DNA of 53,938 nt from JBOFGK01 sp051649085 (GTDB taxonomy: Bacteria > Bacillota_I > Bacilli_A > UBA3375), in contig JBOFGK010000011.1 of assembly GCA_051649085.1 (NCBI GenBank), positions 1-53,938 of the forward strand. Reading direction: 5' to 3'. A model generated the notes under the pieces. It was not told the DNA's origin, ran no database searches, and worked only from the letters and a program-made list of their open reading frames with translations. Positions within the stretch are counted from its first letter, which is position 1, and the number at the start of each line of letters is the position of its first letter. Positions 1-6,933 of the stretch are shown piece after piece. Position numbers and translations under genes: made by a program.

Positions 1-2
1 AA

Positions 3-896
3 CTATGGTCAATTATCGATTTTGCAATGCCAAATTATTTAGGAACACGACAAAAATTTACATCAACATATGTAAATCGTCGAACAAATGATAAATTTTT
101 AAAGTACCAACTAAATAGTTTCATACTTAGAAGACTTAAAAAAGATGTATTAACTGAATTACCTGATAAAATAGAGACTCCAATTTATTGTGAAATGACT
201 CAAAAACAAAAAGCGCTGTATGTTAAATATGTAAGTATGTTTGAACAAGAAGTAAGTGAAATGTTTGATCAAAATCAAGCAATAAACCAAGTGAAGGTAT
301 TGACGTTACTTACAAGATTACGCCAAATAGCATCACATCCACAAGTCTTTTTGGAAGACTATGATGGTGGAAGTGGTAAAATTGAGTTGTTAATGGAATT
401 GATTAATGAAAATATCGAACAAGATAAAAAAATACTAGTCTTTTCACAATTTACAAGTTTACTTAAAATTGTGCAAAAAGAATTAGAAGAATTAGATTGT
501 CCACATTACTATTTAGATGGAAAAACTAATTCAAAAGATCGAATTAAATTTGTTGAACAATTTAATAATGATCAAACACCAGTCTTTTTAATTAGTTTAA
601 AAGCCGGTGGGGTTGGGATCAATTTAACAAGTGCAAGTACAGTTATTCATTTGGATCCATGGTGGAACCCAAGTGTTGAACGTCAAGCTACTGACCGTGC
701 ACATCGAATTGGTCAAAAAAATGTGGTACAAGTTGATAAGTTAATTGCAAAAGGGACAATCGAAGAAAAAATCTTTGAACTACAACAACAAAAGCAAAAA
801 CTAATGGATGATGTACTTGATTTAGATGCAAAAATGCTTAAAGATATGTCTAAAACTGAAATACTTGATTTATTTAGTTTTGACTTAAAAATATAA
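3..896 (+). CDS. SNF2-family DEAD/DEAH-box helicase, C-terminal part (cut by window edge)
   Basis: This is the C-terminal part of an SNF2/RapA-type ATPase that remodels protein-DNA complexes. The reading frame is open from base 3 and begins with LWSIIDFAMPNYLG, a segment typical of the end of SNF2 helicase lobe 1, so an ATG at 27 is internal and the gene starts outside the window. Visible lobe-2 motifs are KILVFSQFTSLL, YYLDGKT, FLISLKAGGVGINLT (motif V) and HLDPWWNPSVERQATDRAHRIGQ (motif VI, with its arginine fingers). The C-terminal KGTIEEKIFELQ helix is also family-typical. The gene ends 61 bases before the next start with no clear terminator between. The exact SNF2 subfamily cannot be set without the N-terminus. 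Confidence 0.9.
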   Translation, partial: LWSIIDFAMPNYLGTRQKFTSTYVNRRTNDKFLKYQLNSFILRRLKKDVLTELPDKIETPIYCEMTQKQKALYVKYVSMFEQEVSEMFDQNQAINQVKVLTLLTRLRQIASHPQVFLEDYDGGSGKIELLMELINENIEQDKKILVFSQFTSLLKIVQKELEELDCPHYYLDGKTNSKDRIKFVEQFNNDQTPVFLISLKAGGVGINLTSASTVIHLDPWWNPSVERQATDRAHRIGQKNVVQVDKLIAKGTIEEKIFELQQQKQKLMDDVLDLDAKMLKDMSKTEILDLFSFDLKI

Positions 897-957
897 GTGG
901 ATATAAAAGTAGAATGAAAAATTAAAATGAAAAAAGGAACATGATAGGAGTAATAAG

Positions 958-2151
958 ATGAAAATTAATAGGTTATTAAAGAACTTTGTTTTACCAATGG
1001 CTATTGGTTATGGAATTGGCTTAATTGCCTTCTTTTCAACAGGTATTACCAAAAACATTATGTTATTTATTGTTAAAGTATTGTATACAGTTTCGGCAAA
1101 TTATTTAGTGTTTCTAATGTGGTTTGCGCCACTTATGGTTATGGTGTTTCTAATTAGTGCAAGTAATAATATAAAAGACAGTTTTAGTCAATTTATTGTG
1201 AAATATTTTATGTATATAACAATAACTTCACTTTTAATTGCAATCGTAACACTTGTGATTAGTTATGTACTTGTACCAGTAATTAATTATTTACCACAAC
1301 CTGATTTACTTCAAGATAAAGGAAAGTTCATTGATCCATTTTTCGAAATGAAATTAACAGGACTTGACTTATTAGGATCAATTTTCCTTGGTTGTATAAT
1401 TGGAGTTTTTGCAAAACGCGATTCACAAATAATGAAAATAGCGACAGAGGCAGAAGCAATAATAAATGTATTTATCCAAAAAGTATTGTTACCACTTGTT
1501 CCAGTTTGGCTAATTGGAACATTTGCAGCATCAACAGCGGTCACATCATTTGGGGTAGTTGTCGTCGATTTATATTTAAGTGTAATTGTCATCACAATTC
1601 AATTGCTTTGGTTGTTGGTAATGTACTTATTTGCAAGTAAAGTTAATGGAATAAGTGTGAAAAAATTAATTAAAGCAGCAAGTAAAATATATGTGACAGT
1701 AATTACATTTGCTGGAAACAGTGTTGGAATGATTATTCCGATTACTGTTGCGGAACAAAAAGAAATTGGACTTGATGAAGATATCGCAAAATTTGTAACT
1801 TCTTCAAGTTTTAATTTACCAGGTTCTTTAATCGCACACATCGTTTTTGTTGTAGGGATTATTCAGTTATTTGGAACAGAAGTCACAATCTATCAGTTGC
1901 TTTTATACGTATTTGCATTAGTGTTTGTACTAATTGCAGCTCCCGCAATTCCAGGTGCTGTATTTGCAATAACATCACAACTACTAACGCCAATGCTTGG
2001 ATTTACGGAAAGTATGACAAATTTAATGGGAACATTCTATTACAAGCAAGGAACAACAAATGCTTGTGTAAATAATTGTGCAGACTTTTATGTAACACCA
2101 ATTTTTTCTAAGAAGCAAAAAAAAATCACAGAAGAGACACTAGAACAATAG
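958..2151 (+). CDS. Dicarboxylate/amino acid:cation symporter (DAACS/SDF family)
   Basis: This is a 397-residue integral membrane transporter predicted to move a dicarboxylate or an amino acid with a cation. It has about eight hydrophobic segments. The C-terminal half carries family hallmarks: an SSSFNLPGS loop in the place of the usual serine-rich re-entrant hairpin, an AAPAIPGAVF segment like the GxPG second hairpin, and TNACVNNCADFY in the place of the substrate-binding NxxGD helix. The deviation from NMDGT and NVxGD makes the substrate uncertain, so a specific name such as GltP is not justified. An AGGAG site precedes the ATG at 958. The gene is followed by a strong terminator at 2164-2203. 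Confidence 0.8.
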   Translation: MKINRLLKNFVLPMAIGYGIGLIAFFSTGITKNIMLFIVKVLYTVSANYLVFLMWFAPLMVMVFLISASNNIKDSFSQFIVKYFMYITITSLLIAIVTLVISYVLVPVINYLPQPDLLQDKGKFIDPFFEMKLTGLDLLGSIFLGCIIGVFAKRDSQIMKIATEAEAIINVFIQKVLLPLVPVWLIGTFAASTAVTSFGVVVVDLYLSVIVITIQLLWLLVMYLFASKVNGISVKKLIKAASKIYVTVITFAGNSVGMIIPITVAEQKEIGLDEDIAKFVTSSSFNLPGSLIAHIVFVVGIIQLFGTEVTIYQLLLYVFALVFVLIAAPAIPGAVFAITSQLLTPMLGFTESMTNLMGTFYYKQGTTNACVNNCADFYVTPIFSKKQKKITEETLEQ

Positions 2152-2163
2152 GGTATGATATTT

Positions 2164-2203
2164 AAAACTTCGGTTACTAATCATTAGTAACTGAAGTTTT
2201 TTT
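2164..2203 (+). terminator. Rho-independent terminator after the DAACS symporter
   Basis: The stem pairs AACTTCGGTTACTAA with TTAGTAACTGAAGTT around a TCA loop, and is followed by a run of T. It separates the symporter from the accessory cluster downstream. A weaker hairpin with a second T run follows at about 2208-2235. Confidence 0.85.
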
Positions 2204-2289
2204 CAAAAGACCCGAAAAAAAACTCGGTTTTTTTTCATATGATTTGCTATACTATAATTACTATGTGGAATAAAATAAAAAGGAAGAAA

Positions 2290-2395
2290 ATGAAAAAAAG
2301 TTGTTATATTTATGATGTTAACCTTTTTGGGGTCAATGTTATCGATTATAGTGCGACAATATTCTCTGGTGGCTACAATTCAGCCAAAAAAATGA
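2290..2395 (+). pseudogene. Small single-helix membrane protein with a +1 shift in an A7 run
   Basis: An AAGGA site precedes an ATG at 2290 that is followed by seven A residues. Read as written, the frame gives an unlikely hydrophilic peptide. If one A is removed, the frame becomes MKKVVIFMMLTFLGSMLSII and continues to a TGA at 2393-2395, giving a 34-residue positively charged, single-transmembrane protein. The interval of 106 bases is one base over a multiple of three, which fits one inserted base. Extended -10 elements lie just upstream at about 2251-2262. I do not recognise the product. It may be a broken gene, a phase-variable tract or a sequence error. Confidence 0.4.
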
Positions 2396-2447
2396 AAAAA
2401 AATGTACTACCTCTTAAAAGAATATGTAACACTAAACAGGAGAAATA

Positions 2448-3059
2448 ATGAAAAAAATAATTGATTTCAAAATTGTACAATTACTACTGATAAATGCTTT
2501 TTGCATGTTCGTGCAATTCACGCTTTACAATGAGATAGGTTTTACACAAGAACTACTTTATATTGCTTTAAGTCAATCGATTTATCTTATAATGGCAATA
2601 TTAAGTTTTATAATAATTTTTAAGGAGTTGAGTCCATTTTTTGATTTGAAACAAAATTTAGTAAAAAATCAAATATCGAGAGCTAAAGTATTTAGAAATT
2701 TAAGTTATTCGCTTTTTTCGATCACATATGTAATAATTTGTCCACTTTTTTTCAATTTAAAACAAAATGAATATTTTATTACTACATTAAGTGGTGTATA
2801 TATTATTTTGACGACGTATATTGTAATGTATACTTATTTATATCGATACAAATCAAATGTTTATTATTGCATTTTGGCTCCAATTGTATTTTTTATTGGC
2901 TATACTTTAAATATACCAGTGATAAATGATACATTTAAATATAATGGCTTTGTAATGTATTTTATTTTTAATACGATATTGTTATTGATTCATACAAACA
3001 TGTTATTTGGAAAAAAAATAGTTCTAAGAAAAATTGAACCATATTCAGAAGAGGAGTAA
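2448..3059 (+). CDS. Six-helix membrane protein of unknown function
   Basis: This 203-residue protein has about six transmembrane segments, roughly residues 8-30, 36-60, 84-104, 112-133, 140-158 and 165-188. The loops are short and the C-terminal tail is charged, ending in EPYSEEE. There is no signal-peptide cleavage site and no catalytic motif that I recognise. An AGGAG site lies 6 bases before the ATG. It sits between two broken small genes and ahead of a lipoprotein gene, with very short gaps, so a single transcript is likely. The topology would allow an immunity or transport-accessory role, but nothing in the sequence shows this. Confidence 0.75.
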   Translation: MKKIIDFKIVQLLLINAFCMFVQFTLYNEIGFTQELLYIALSQSIYLIMAILSFIIIFKELSPFFDLKQNLVKNQISRAKVFRNLSYSLFSITYVIICPLFFNLKQNEYFITTLSGVYIILTTYIVMYTYLYRYKSNVYYCILAPIVFFIGYTLNIPVINDTFKYNGFVMYFIFNTILLLIHTNMLFGKKIVLRKIEPYSEEE

Positions 3060-3060
3060 A

Positions 3061-3232
3061 ATGAAGATTAATAAAATAGAAAAAAAAATAAAAGGAAGAA
3101 AATGTATAGTAAAAGAAGTTGAGTCTGTTATGATTTTAGCGCAAAATCATTTATACATGCAGATAAAATACAGCTTTTAAAGGATCACAACTTTATGATA
3201 AAAATGAGTTAATTCGAAAGTGGGGTAAATAG
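3061..3232 (+). pseudogene. Small charged protein, frameshifted (about 56 residues when repaired)
   Basis: A GAGGAG site overlaps the end of the six-helix gene and precedes an ATG at 3061. The written frame stops after 39 codons at 3178-3180. Removing one A from the AAAA run at about 3165-3168 joins ESVMILAQNHLYMQ to NTAFKGSQLYDKNELIRKWGK, ending at TAG 3230-3232, directly against the next ATG at 3233. The length is one base over a multiple of three, and the restored stop is placed exactly as in a coupled operon. Both points support a real gene with one inserted base. It has no known family that I recognise. Confidence 0.45.
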
Positions 3233-3943
3233 ATGAAATTAAAAAAAAGATTTATTATTATTATAATTTTAGGTTTAGTTGGTTGTCAGAAAACAGCGTC
3301 ATATGATGACTACAATGTGGTAGAAATCCCTTCATCATTTCAAACAGTTATGTTTGTTGATGCAATTGATCAAAGTGATTTAATTATGACAATTAGTCCA
3401 GTTTCTAATATAAAGCCTTCAGATACAATAATTAAGAAAAATAAAGATGGTATGGTTTATGATGCATATTCGTTAAGAGAGCATAAAGTTAAGCAGGTTC
3501 TCAAAGGTCAATATTCAGAAAAAACAATAAAAGTTGTTGAGGCTGTCTATTTTGATAAACAAAATAAAAAAATTTTTGAAATCTATACTGATGCTTATAA
3601 AAATATAATGAAAGTTGGTAATGATTATACTGTTTTTCTGCAAAAAAATACAGATGGTAGCTATGGAATAATGGGTGCAGGAACATCAAGAATTGATTAC
3701 ACAACTCCAGCACAAAACGAATCGTATTCAAAAAATAAGGAATTAATTAATGCAATCTTTGATCATAAAGATAGCCCTACTAATGGTGTAATTAAATCAA
3801 CCGGATTAAAGTGTAATGAAACAAAAGATATTTTAGATATAGAAACGTCTGTTTGTAAATTGTACTTTCCTGACGAAGGAAAAACATATGTGGAAATAAA
3901 TAATAATAAATTAATGATGATTGAAGGAAATTTAAAAGAATAA
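3233..3943 (+). CDS. Putative lipoprotein of unknown function
   Basis: The 236-residue product begins with a lysine-rich n-region, an isoleucine-rich h-region and a lipobox ending LVGC, so it should be lipidated at Cys18 and anchored outside the membrane. The mature part is hydrophilic and looks beta-rich. A segment HKVKQVLKGQ...VGNDYTVFLQKNTDGSYGIMGAG resembles, in order and spacing, VKEIKGTVLKKG...VGDKILVALSSKGDGTFFTTVGG of the protein at 28662-29276, so the two look like distant members of one family. Two C-terminal cysteines are present (NETKDILDIETSVCKLYF region and LKCNETK). The ATG abuts the stop of the broken gene upstream. A terminator follows at 3991. Confidence 0.7.
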   Translation: MKLKKRFIIIIILGLVGCQKTASYDDYNVVEIPSSFQTVMFVDAIDQSDLIMTISPVSNIKPSDTIIKKNKDGMVYDAYSLREHKVKQVLKGQYSEKTIKVVEAVYFDKQNKKIFEIYTDAYKNIMKVGNDYTVFLQKNTDGSYGIMGAGTSRIDYTTPAQNESYSKNKELINAIFDHKDSPTNGVIKSTGLKCNETKDILDIETSVCKLYFPDEGKTYVEINNNKLMMIEGNLKE

Positions 3944-3990
3944 AAAATTGTGACATCACTCAAAAAAAGTAAAATTTTTAAATAGAAGAG

Positions 3991-4023
3991 CTGAATTACA
4001 TTAGTTTTGTAATTCAGTTTTTT
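3991..4023 (+). terminator. Rho-independent terminator of the 2448-3943 cluster
   Basis: CTGAATTAC pairs with GTAATTCAG around a 9-base loop and is followed by six T. It ends the plus-strand accessory cluster. Confidence 0.85.
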
Positions 4024-4146
4024 AAGTTAGAATTGGTTTTATAATAAGAACTACGAATAATTTGAAGTGTTTGAATCATCTTTGTCTTTTGAGACTGTTT
4101 TTTTTTGAAGATGTAATATAGGAAAGTGATTTAAATACAACAATTA

Positions 4147-4163
4147 CACGTGTTTAACACGTG
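4147..4163. other. Perfect 17-base CACGTG palindrome
   Basis: CACGTGTT, one central T and AACACGTG form a perfect inverted repeat that contains two CACGTG cores. It lies downstream of the minus-strand peptide cassette and downstream of the plus-strand terminator. It could be the 3' hairpin of the minus-strand transcript or a protein site; there is no T run on the minus side. Otherwise, 3944-4219 holds no gene that I can support. Confidence 0.4.
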
Positions 4164-4219
4164 ATTTTAAAAATGGATAAATATTTAGTTCTAAAGATAT
4201 TTTAACTTTTACATGACAT

Positions 4220-4390
4220 TTATTTTCGCTTTTTTTTATATTCTGAGTAGAAGTGCATAGCTAAAAAGAAGCCACCTATAACTACTAAAATCGTTGAGAA
4301 AATTAAAATGTTTTTATCTTCTTGTCTATTCAATAAATTAATTATCGAACTTGAAATTGTGAACAGTATCGCTATATTTAATTTTTTCAT
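4220..4390 (-). CDS. Small two-helix membrane protein, cassette copy A
   Basis: This 56-residue protein starts with MKKLNIAILFTISSSIINLL, has a short polar turn (NRQEDKN), then ILIFSTILVVIGGFFLAMHF and a basic tail ending YKKKRK. That predicts two membrane helices in a hairpin. Its ATG at 4390 overlaps the TGA of the peptide gene, so translation is probably coupled. Copy B has the same layout and shares the MKK start, IFS, IGG, the LA...YS..YK motif and an RK end. It is too short for a routine gene caller. Size and topology are like those of some bacteriocin immunity proteins, but no homology is claimed. Confidence 0.65.
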   Translation of the reverse strand: MKKLNIAILFTISSSIINLLNRQEDKNILIFSTILVVIGGFFLAMHFYSEYKKKRK

Positions 4391-4473
4391 CGATATTGTT
4401 GATAATAATTAGTATTATCCCACTTTAAATTATATTTAGTTTTGATTAAGCTAGAGTAATTATTGTATTTCAT
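4387..4473 (-). CDS. 28-residue Tyr/Asn-rich peptide, cassette copy A
   Basis: The peptide begins MKYNNYSSLIKTKYNLKW and ends DNTNYYQQYR. An AAAGGA site stands 5 bases before the ATG at 4473. It has no hydrophobic stretch, no Gly-Gly leader and no cysteine, so it does not look like a classical secreted bacteriocin or a membrane toxin. It differs from copy B at positions 8, 13, 16 and 28 only. The near identity of two copies, the good ribosome site and the ATGA overlap with the next gene support translation. Confidence 0.6.
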   Translation of the reverse strand: MKYNNYSSLIKTKYNLKWDNTNYYQQYR

Positions 4474-4663
4474 ATTTTCCTTTCTGATTCTCAAAAAGTT
4501 TTAATTCAAGTTAGTCTTCAAACATAAAATGAATATATTCTCCAAATGAAGAATTAATTAAAACCTAGTTTAAAAAAACACTTCGTTATATAATAATGAC
4601 AGAGTACATTTCATAATCAGACAAATGTTCATTTTTGAAGGGATTTTAATTTTTGCTTGATAT

Positions 4664-4840
4664 TTATTTTCGTCTGTTTTTATAAATTGAGTATAGATCA
4701 ACAGCTAAAGAAATACCTCCTATAATTAGAAAAAATATTGAAAAAATAAATAAGCTTCTATTCTCATTACCGGAATTTATTATTATTATATTAGATAGAC
4801 TAGCTATAAATAAGCAAATTGAAGTTATATTTTTTTTCAT
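4664..4840 (-). CDS. Small two-helix membrane protein, cassette copy B
   Basis: The 58-residue product has a first helix over about residues 5-22, a polar turn (SGNENRS), a second helix with FIFSIFFLIIGGISLAV, and a basic tail ending YKNRRK. Its ATG at 4840 overlaps the peptide stop. It is the counterpart of the copy A protein but only about two-fifths identical by eye, with the second helix and tail best conserved. That is much lower than the identity of the paired peptides. Its function is unknown. Confidence 0.65.
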   Translation of the reverse strand: MKKNITSICLFIASLSNIIIINSGNENRSLFIFSIFFLIIGGISLAVDLYSIYKNRRK

Positions 4841-4923
4841 AGATATTGTTGATAATAATTAGTATTATCCCACTTTACATTATAGTTAGTTTTGATTAAG
4901 TTAGAGTAATTATTGTATTTCAT
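4837..4923 (-). CDS. 28-residue Tyr/Asn-rich peptide, cassette copy B
   Basis: The peptide begins MKYNNYSNLIKTNYNVKW and ends DNTNYYQQYL. It has the same ribosome site and leader as copy A. Over the 87 bases, only four differ from copy A, and each changes an amino acid (Ser/Asn, Lys/Asn, Leu/Val, Arg/Leu). It is the first gene after the candidate promoter at 5022-5030, with an untranslated leader of about 90 bases. Confidence 0.6.
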   Translation of the reverse strand: MKYNNYSNLIKTNYNVKWDNTNYYQQYL

Positions 4924-5021
4924 ATTTTCCTTTCTGACTTTTCAAAAGTTTTAATTTATATTCATATGATGGCAATTGTCCAACCGTTCCCCTTGAAATT
5001 ATTTTCTTATTTTATAAATAT

Positions 5022-5030
5022 ATTATAGCA
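5022..5030 (-). promoter_or_regulatory. Extended -10 promoter for the peptide cassettes
   Basis: On the minus strand the sequence reads TGCTATAAT, an extended -10 element; no good -35 is seen. It lies about 100 bases upstream of peptide B. The rest of 4924-5157 shows no gene. Confidence 0.5.
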
Positions 5031-5157
5031 CACTTTCTTATAATTGTAGTTATTTTTCCAACAATACATTAAAAACTAAAGTACGAAATACCATTAACTG
5101 GTCCCTAAAAGTGCCTATAAAATAATTTTTGCTGGATTTGATTTGAGAAAAAAGCAT

Positions 5158-5193
5158 AAAAGAAGAAGAAAAGATATAACTTTTCTTCCTTTT
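5158..5193 (-). terminator. Terminator of the LCP gene
   Basis: On the minus strand AAAAGGAAGAAAAG pairs with CTTTTCTTCTTCTTTT around a TTATAT loop, just after the LCP stop codon. The 3' arm is itself T-rich and serves as the release tract. Confidence 0.55.
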
Positions 5194-5220
5194 AAGTATT
5201 AACTTGTTTCTAGTTTTATG

Positions 5221-6447
5221 TTAGTAATCACTTTTTGGTGGTGTGAACGCTGGGTTTGCAGGATTTTTTGTTCGTTCTTTAAGTTCAGTTCTAAGTGCAT
5301 TTAAACTATCAATATTTGGAATATATCCATAAACATTCATTCCTAATAAAGCTGAATAATACTCTGTTCCGCTTCCTTCAAATGATAAACTTTTTTGATC
5401 AATAGTTTTATTTGGGTTTAAGAACAATTCTGCTGCAACTTTAGCAAAAACTGAATATTGCTGTGTTGGAATATTATTCACAGTAATATCTGAAATTAAT
5501 TGAATGTATTCTTTATAATTTGTTATAACTCCATTTGCTAAAGCTTGTTTAATAATTGCTTGGATAACAATAGAATGATTGTTACTACGGACGATTGCAT
5601 TCGTATCTTTTCGCTGTCGTGCAAATGCTAATGCTTGTTCACCGTTTAGCATATTACACCCTTGTGGGATTGTGACAGTTCCTTGAGTTCGATTTGAGTC
5701 TTGAGAAACTATATCAAAACCTAGGTCATTACAAAGCTCAATTCCCCCTAAAGTATCAACCACTTTAATGATTCCCGCAAAATCAATGACTGCATAATAG
5801 TTAATCGGTATTTGTAAAAGTGATTCAACAGCAGTAACCATACAATCTGGTCCAAAACCTGACCATCCGTTGTGGTTGATTTTTTCATATCCTGCACATT
5901 CACTTGTAACTAATGTATCACGCGGAACACTTGTTGTAGTAATCTGGCTAGTGCTTGGATTTATTGAGTAAACAATAATTGCATCGTAGTTTTGTCCTGC
6001 TCCATCAGATGTTAGTTGATTATCAGCTCCTAAAAACAAGACGCTAACAGTTTCTTTAGATTCTGTTGTTTTTGCAACATTTTGTGAATTAGTTGTTTTT
6101 TTCAAAATTAAATAGTCATTATATAAACTACCGGAAATAACTAATGCAGTTGTAAGAAAAATAAAATTGATGATTTGAAAAACTCGTGTTTGTTTTTTAG
6201 AACCACGGCGGATGAAGATACGTGAGACTAAAATTAATAATAAACTTATTACAACAATTACTCCACCAATCATTAATTTTATATCTAATGTAAATAAATC
6301 ATTGATTGCAATTAAAATAAGAGTAACTAATAACATAATTAGTAAAACTATATTGAATTTACTCGTTTTCTTTTTGGATTCCCGATGTGTATTTATATTT
6401 GAAGGAGTTTCTTCAACTCTTCTTCTTCTTTTCTTAGTAGGATTCAT
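5221..6447 (-). CDS. LytR-CpsA-Psr (LCP) family cell-wall glycopolymer ligase
   Basis: This 408-residue membrane protein should attach anionic glycopolymers to peptidoglycan, using undecaprenyl-linked donors at the outer face of the membrane. An arginine-rich cytoplasmic start (KKRRRRVEE) is followed by three hydrophobic segments at about residues 31-50, 56-75 and 90-108, then the extracellular LCP domain from about 130. Domain landmarks are VSVLFLGAD, SVPRDTLV, the YEKINHNGWSGFG segment, VVDTLGGIEL and LNGEQALAFARQRKDT...VRSNNH, with the conserved catalytic/phosphate-binding Arg and Asp residues. A GGAG site lies 4 bases before the ATG. The gene is monocistronic, with its own promoter at 6504-6532. 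Confidence 0.92.
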   Translation of the reverse strand: MNPTKKRRRRVEETPSNINTHRESKKKTSKFNIVLLIMLLVTLILIAINDLFTLDIKLMIGGVIVVISLLLILVSRIFIRRGSKKQTRVFQIINFIFLTTALVISGSLYNDYLILKKTTNSQNVAKTTESKETVSVLFLGADNQLTSDGAGQNYDAIIVYSINPSTSQITTTSVPRDTLVTSECAGYEKINHNGWSGFGPDCMVTAVESLLQIPINYYAVIDFAGIIKVVDTLGGIELCNDLGFDIVSQDSNRTQGTVTIPQGCNMLNGEQALAFARQRKDTNAIVRSNNHSIVIQAIIKQALANGVITNYKEYIQLISDITVNNIPTQQYSVFAKVAAELFLNPNKTIDQKSLSFEGSGTEYYSALLGMNVYGYIPNIDSLNALRTELKERTKNPANPAFTPPKSDY

Positions 6448-6503
6448 AATTCTCCATTCTATTCACGTTTGAATATATATATTTATTTTTTTTCACTAGT
6501 TAT

Positions 6504-6532
6504 ATTATAGCTAAAAAAAGCCTAAAAGGCAA
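6504..6532 (-). promoter_or_regulatory. Promoter of the LCP gene
   Basis: On the minus strand a TTGCCT -35 is separated by 17 bases from TATAAT, about 55 bases upstream of the LCP start. Confidence 0.7.
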
Positions 6533-6627
6533 ATGGAAAGTTCCTTTTTCAAAACACGTGATGAATCTTATGTAAAATTACAAATATTATATATAATGTG
6601 TTGACTTATAAAAAGCTTGAAAATGAA

Positions 6628-6683
6628 TTACAAGCAATATGTCATTAATTTATAATGTGATAATTTTTTATAATTATTTATCA
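6628..6683 (+). promoter_or_regulatory. Distal pfl promoter with a palindrome at the predicted start site
   Basis: TTACAA at 6628-6633 and TATAAT at 6651-6656 are 17 bases apart. A 26-base inverted repeat, with TGATAA and TTATCA as outer arms, spans 6658-6683, right where transcription would begin. This placement suggests a repressor site. The half-site TGATAAT resembles those read by Fur/PerR-family regulators, but no full consensus is met. Confidence 0.5.
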
Positions 6684-6737
6684 TTTCAAAAGGACTTTAA
6701 AATACAAAGTTGTTTATTTAAAGGTGTTTATAGAGAT

Positions 6738-6877
6738 AAAAAATGATAATTATAGAATGATATCAGAATAATTAATAAGAAATAATAATAATTATTTATT
6801 ATTTTTTTCTAAAAAAACAAAATATTATTTGCTTAAAGTTAAAAAATGATAATTGCTAAAATAAAATATGGTATACT
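6738..6877 (+). promoter_or_regulatory. Proximal pfl promoter and 14-base direct repeat
   Basis: An extended -10, TGGTATACT, ends at 6877. The 14-mer AAAAAATGATAATT occurs twice, at 6738-6751 and 6841-6854, 103 bases apart; the second copy covers the expected -35 position. This supports regulated expression of pfl. The long AT-rich region 6533-6933 has no gene. Confidence 0.5.
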
Positions 6878-6933
6878 ATTAGTGGAGTGAAATTTTAAAA
6901 AAAATGTAAAAAATACAAGAATTAGGAGTAGAA

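Larger units (their letters stand above)
4190..4950 (-). repeat. Tandem duplication of a two-gene peptide cassette (period about 450 bases)
   Basis: Two head-to-tail units lie at about 4190-4510 and 4634-4960. Each contains, in minus-strand order, a conserved leader (TTAAAACTTTT followed by CAGAAAGGAAAATATG), a 28-codon peptide gene, and a small membrane protein gene whose ATG overlaps the peptide stop as ATGA. The 3' flank after the second stop is also shared (AAATAAAT.TCA). Start-to-start distance is exactly 450 bases. The peptide genes are nearly identical, while the membrane-protein genes have diverged far more. Confidence 0.85.

Noticed and set aside
2239..2448. 69-codon open frame across the start of the accessory cluster
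   Set aside because: It runs through the promoter and is hydrophilic and unlike its neighbours; the repaired frame from 2290 gives a sensible membrane peptide instead.
6658..6683. Fur or PerR box before pfl
   Set aside because: TGATAAT half-sites are present, but the 7-1-7 spacing and full consensus are not; left as an unassigned palindrome.
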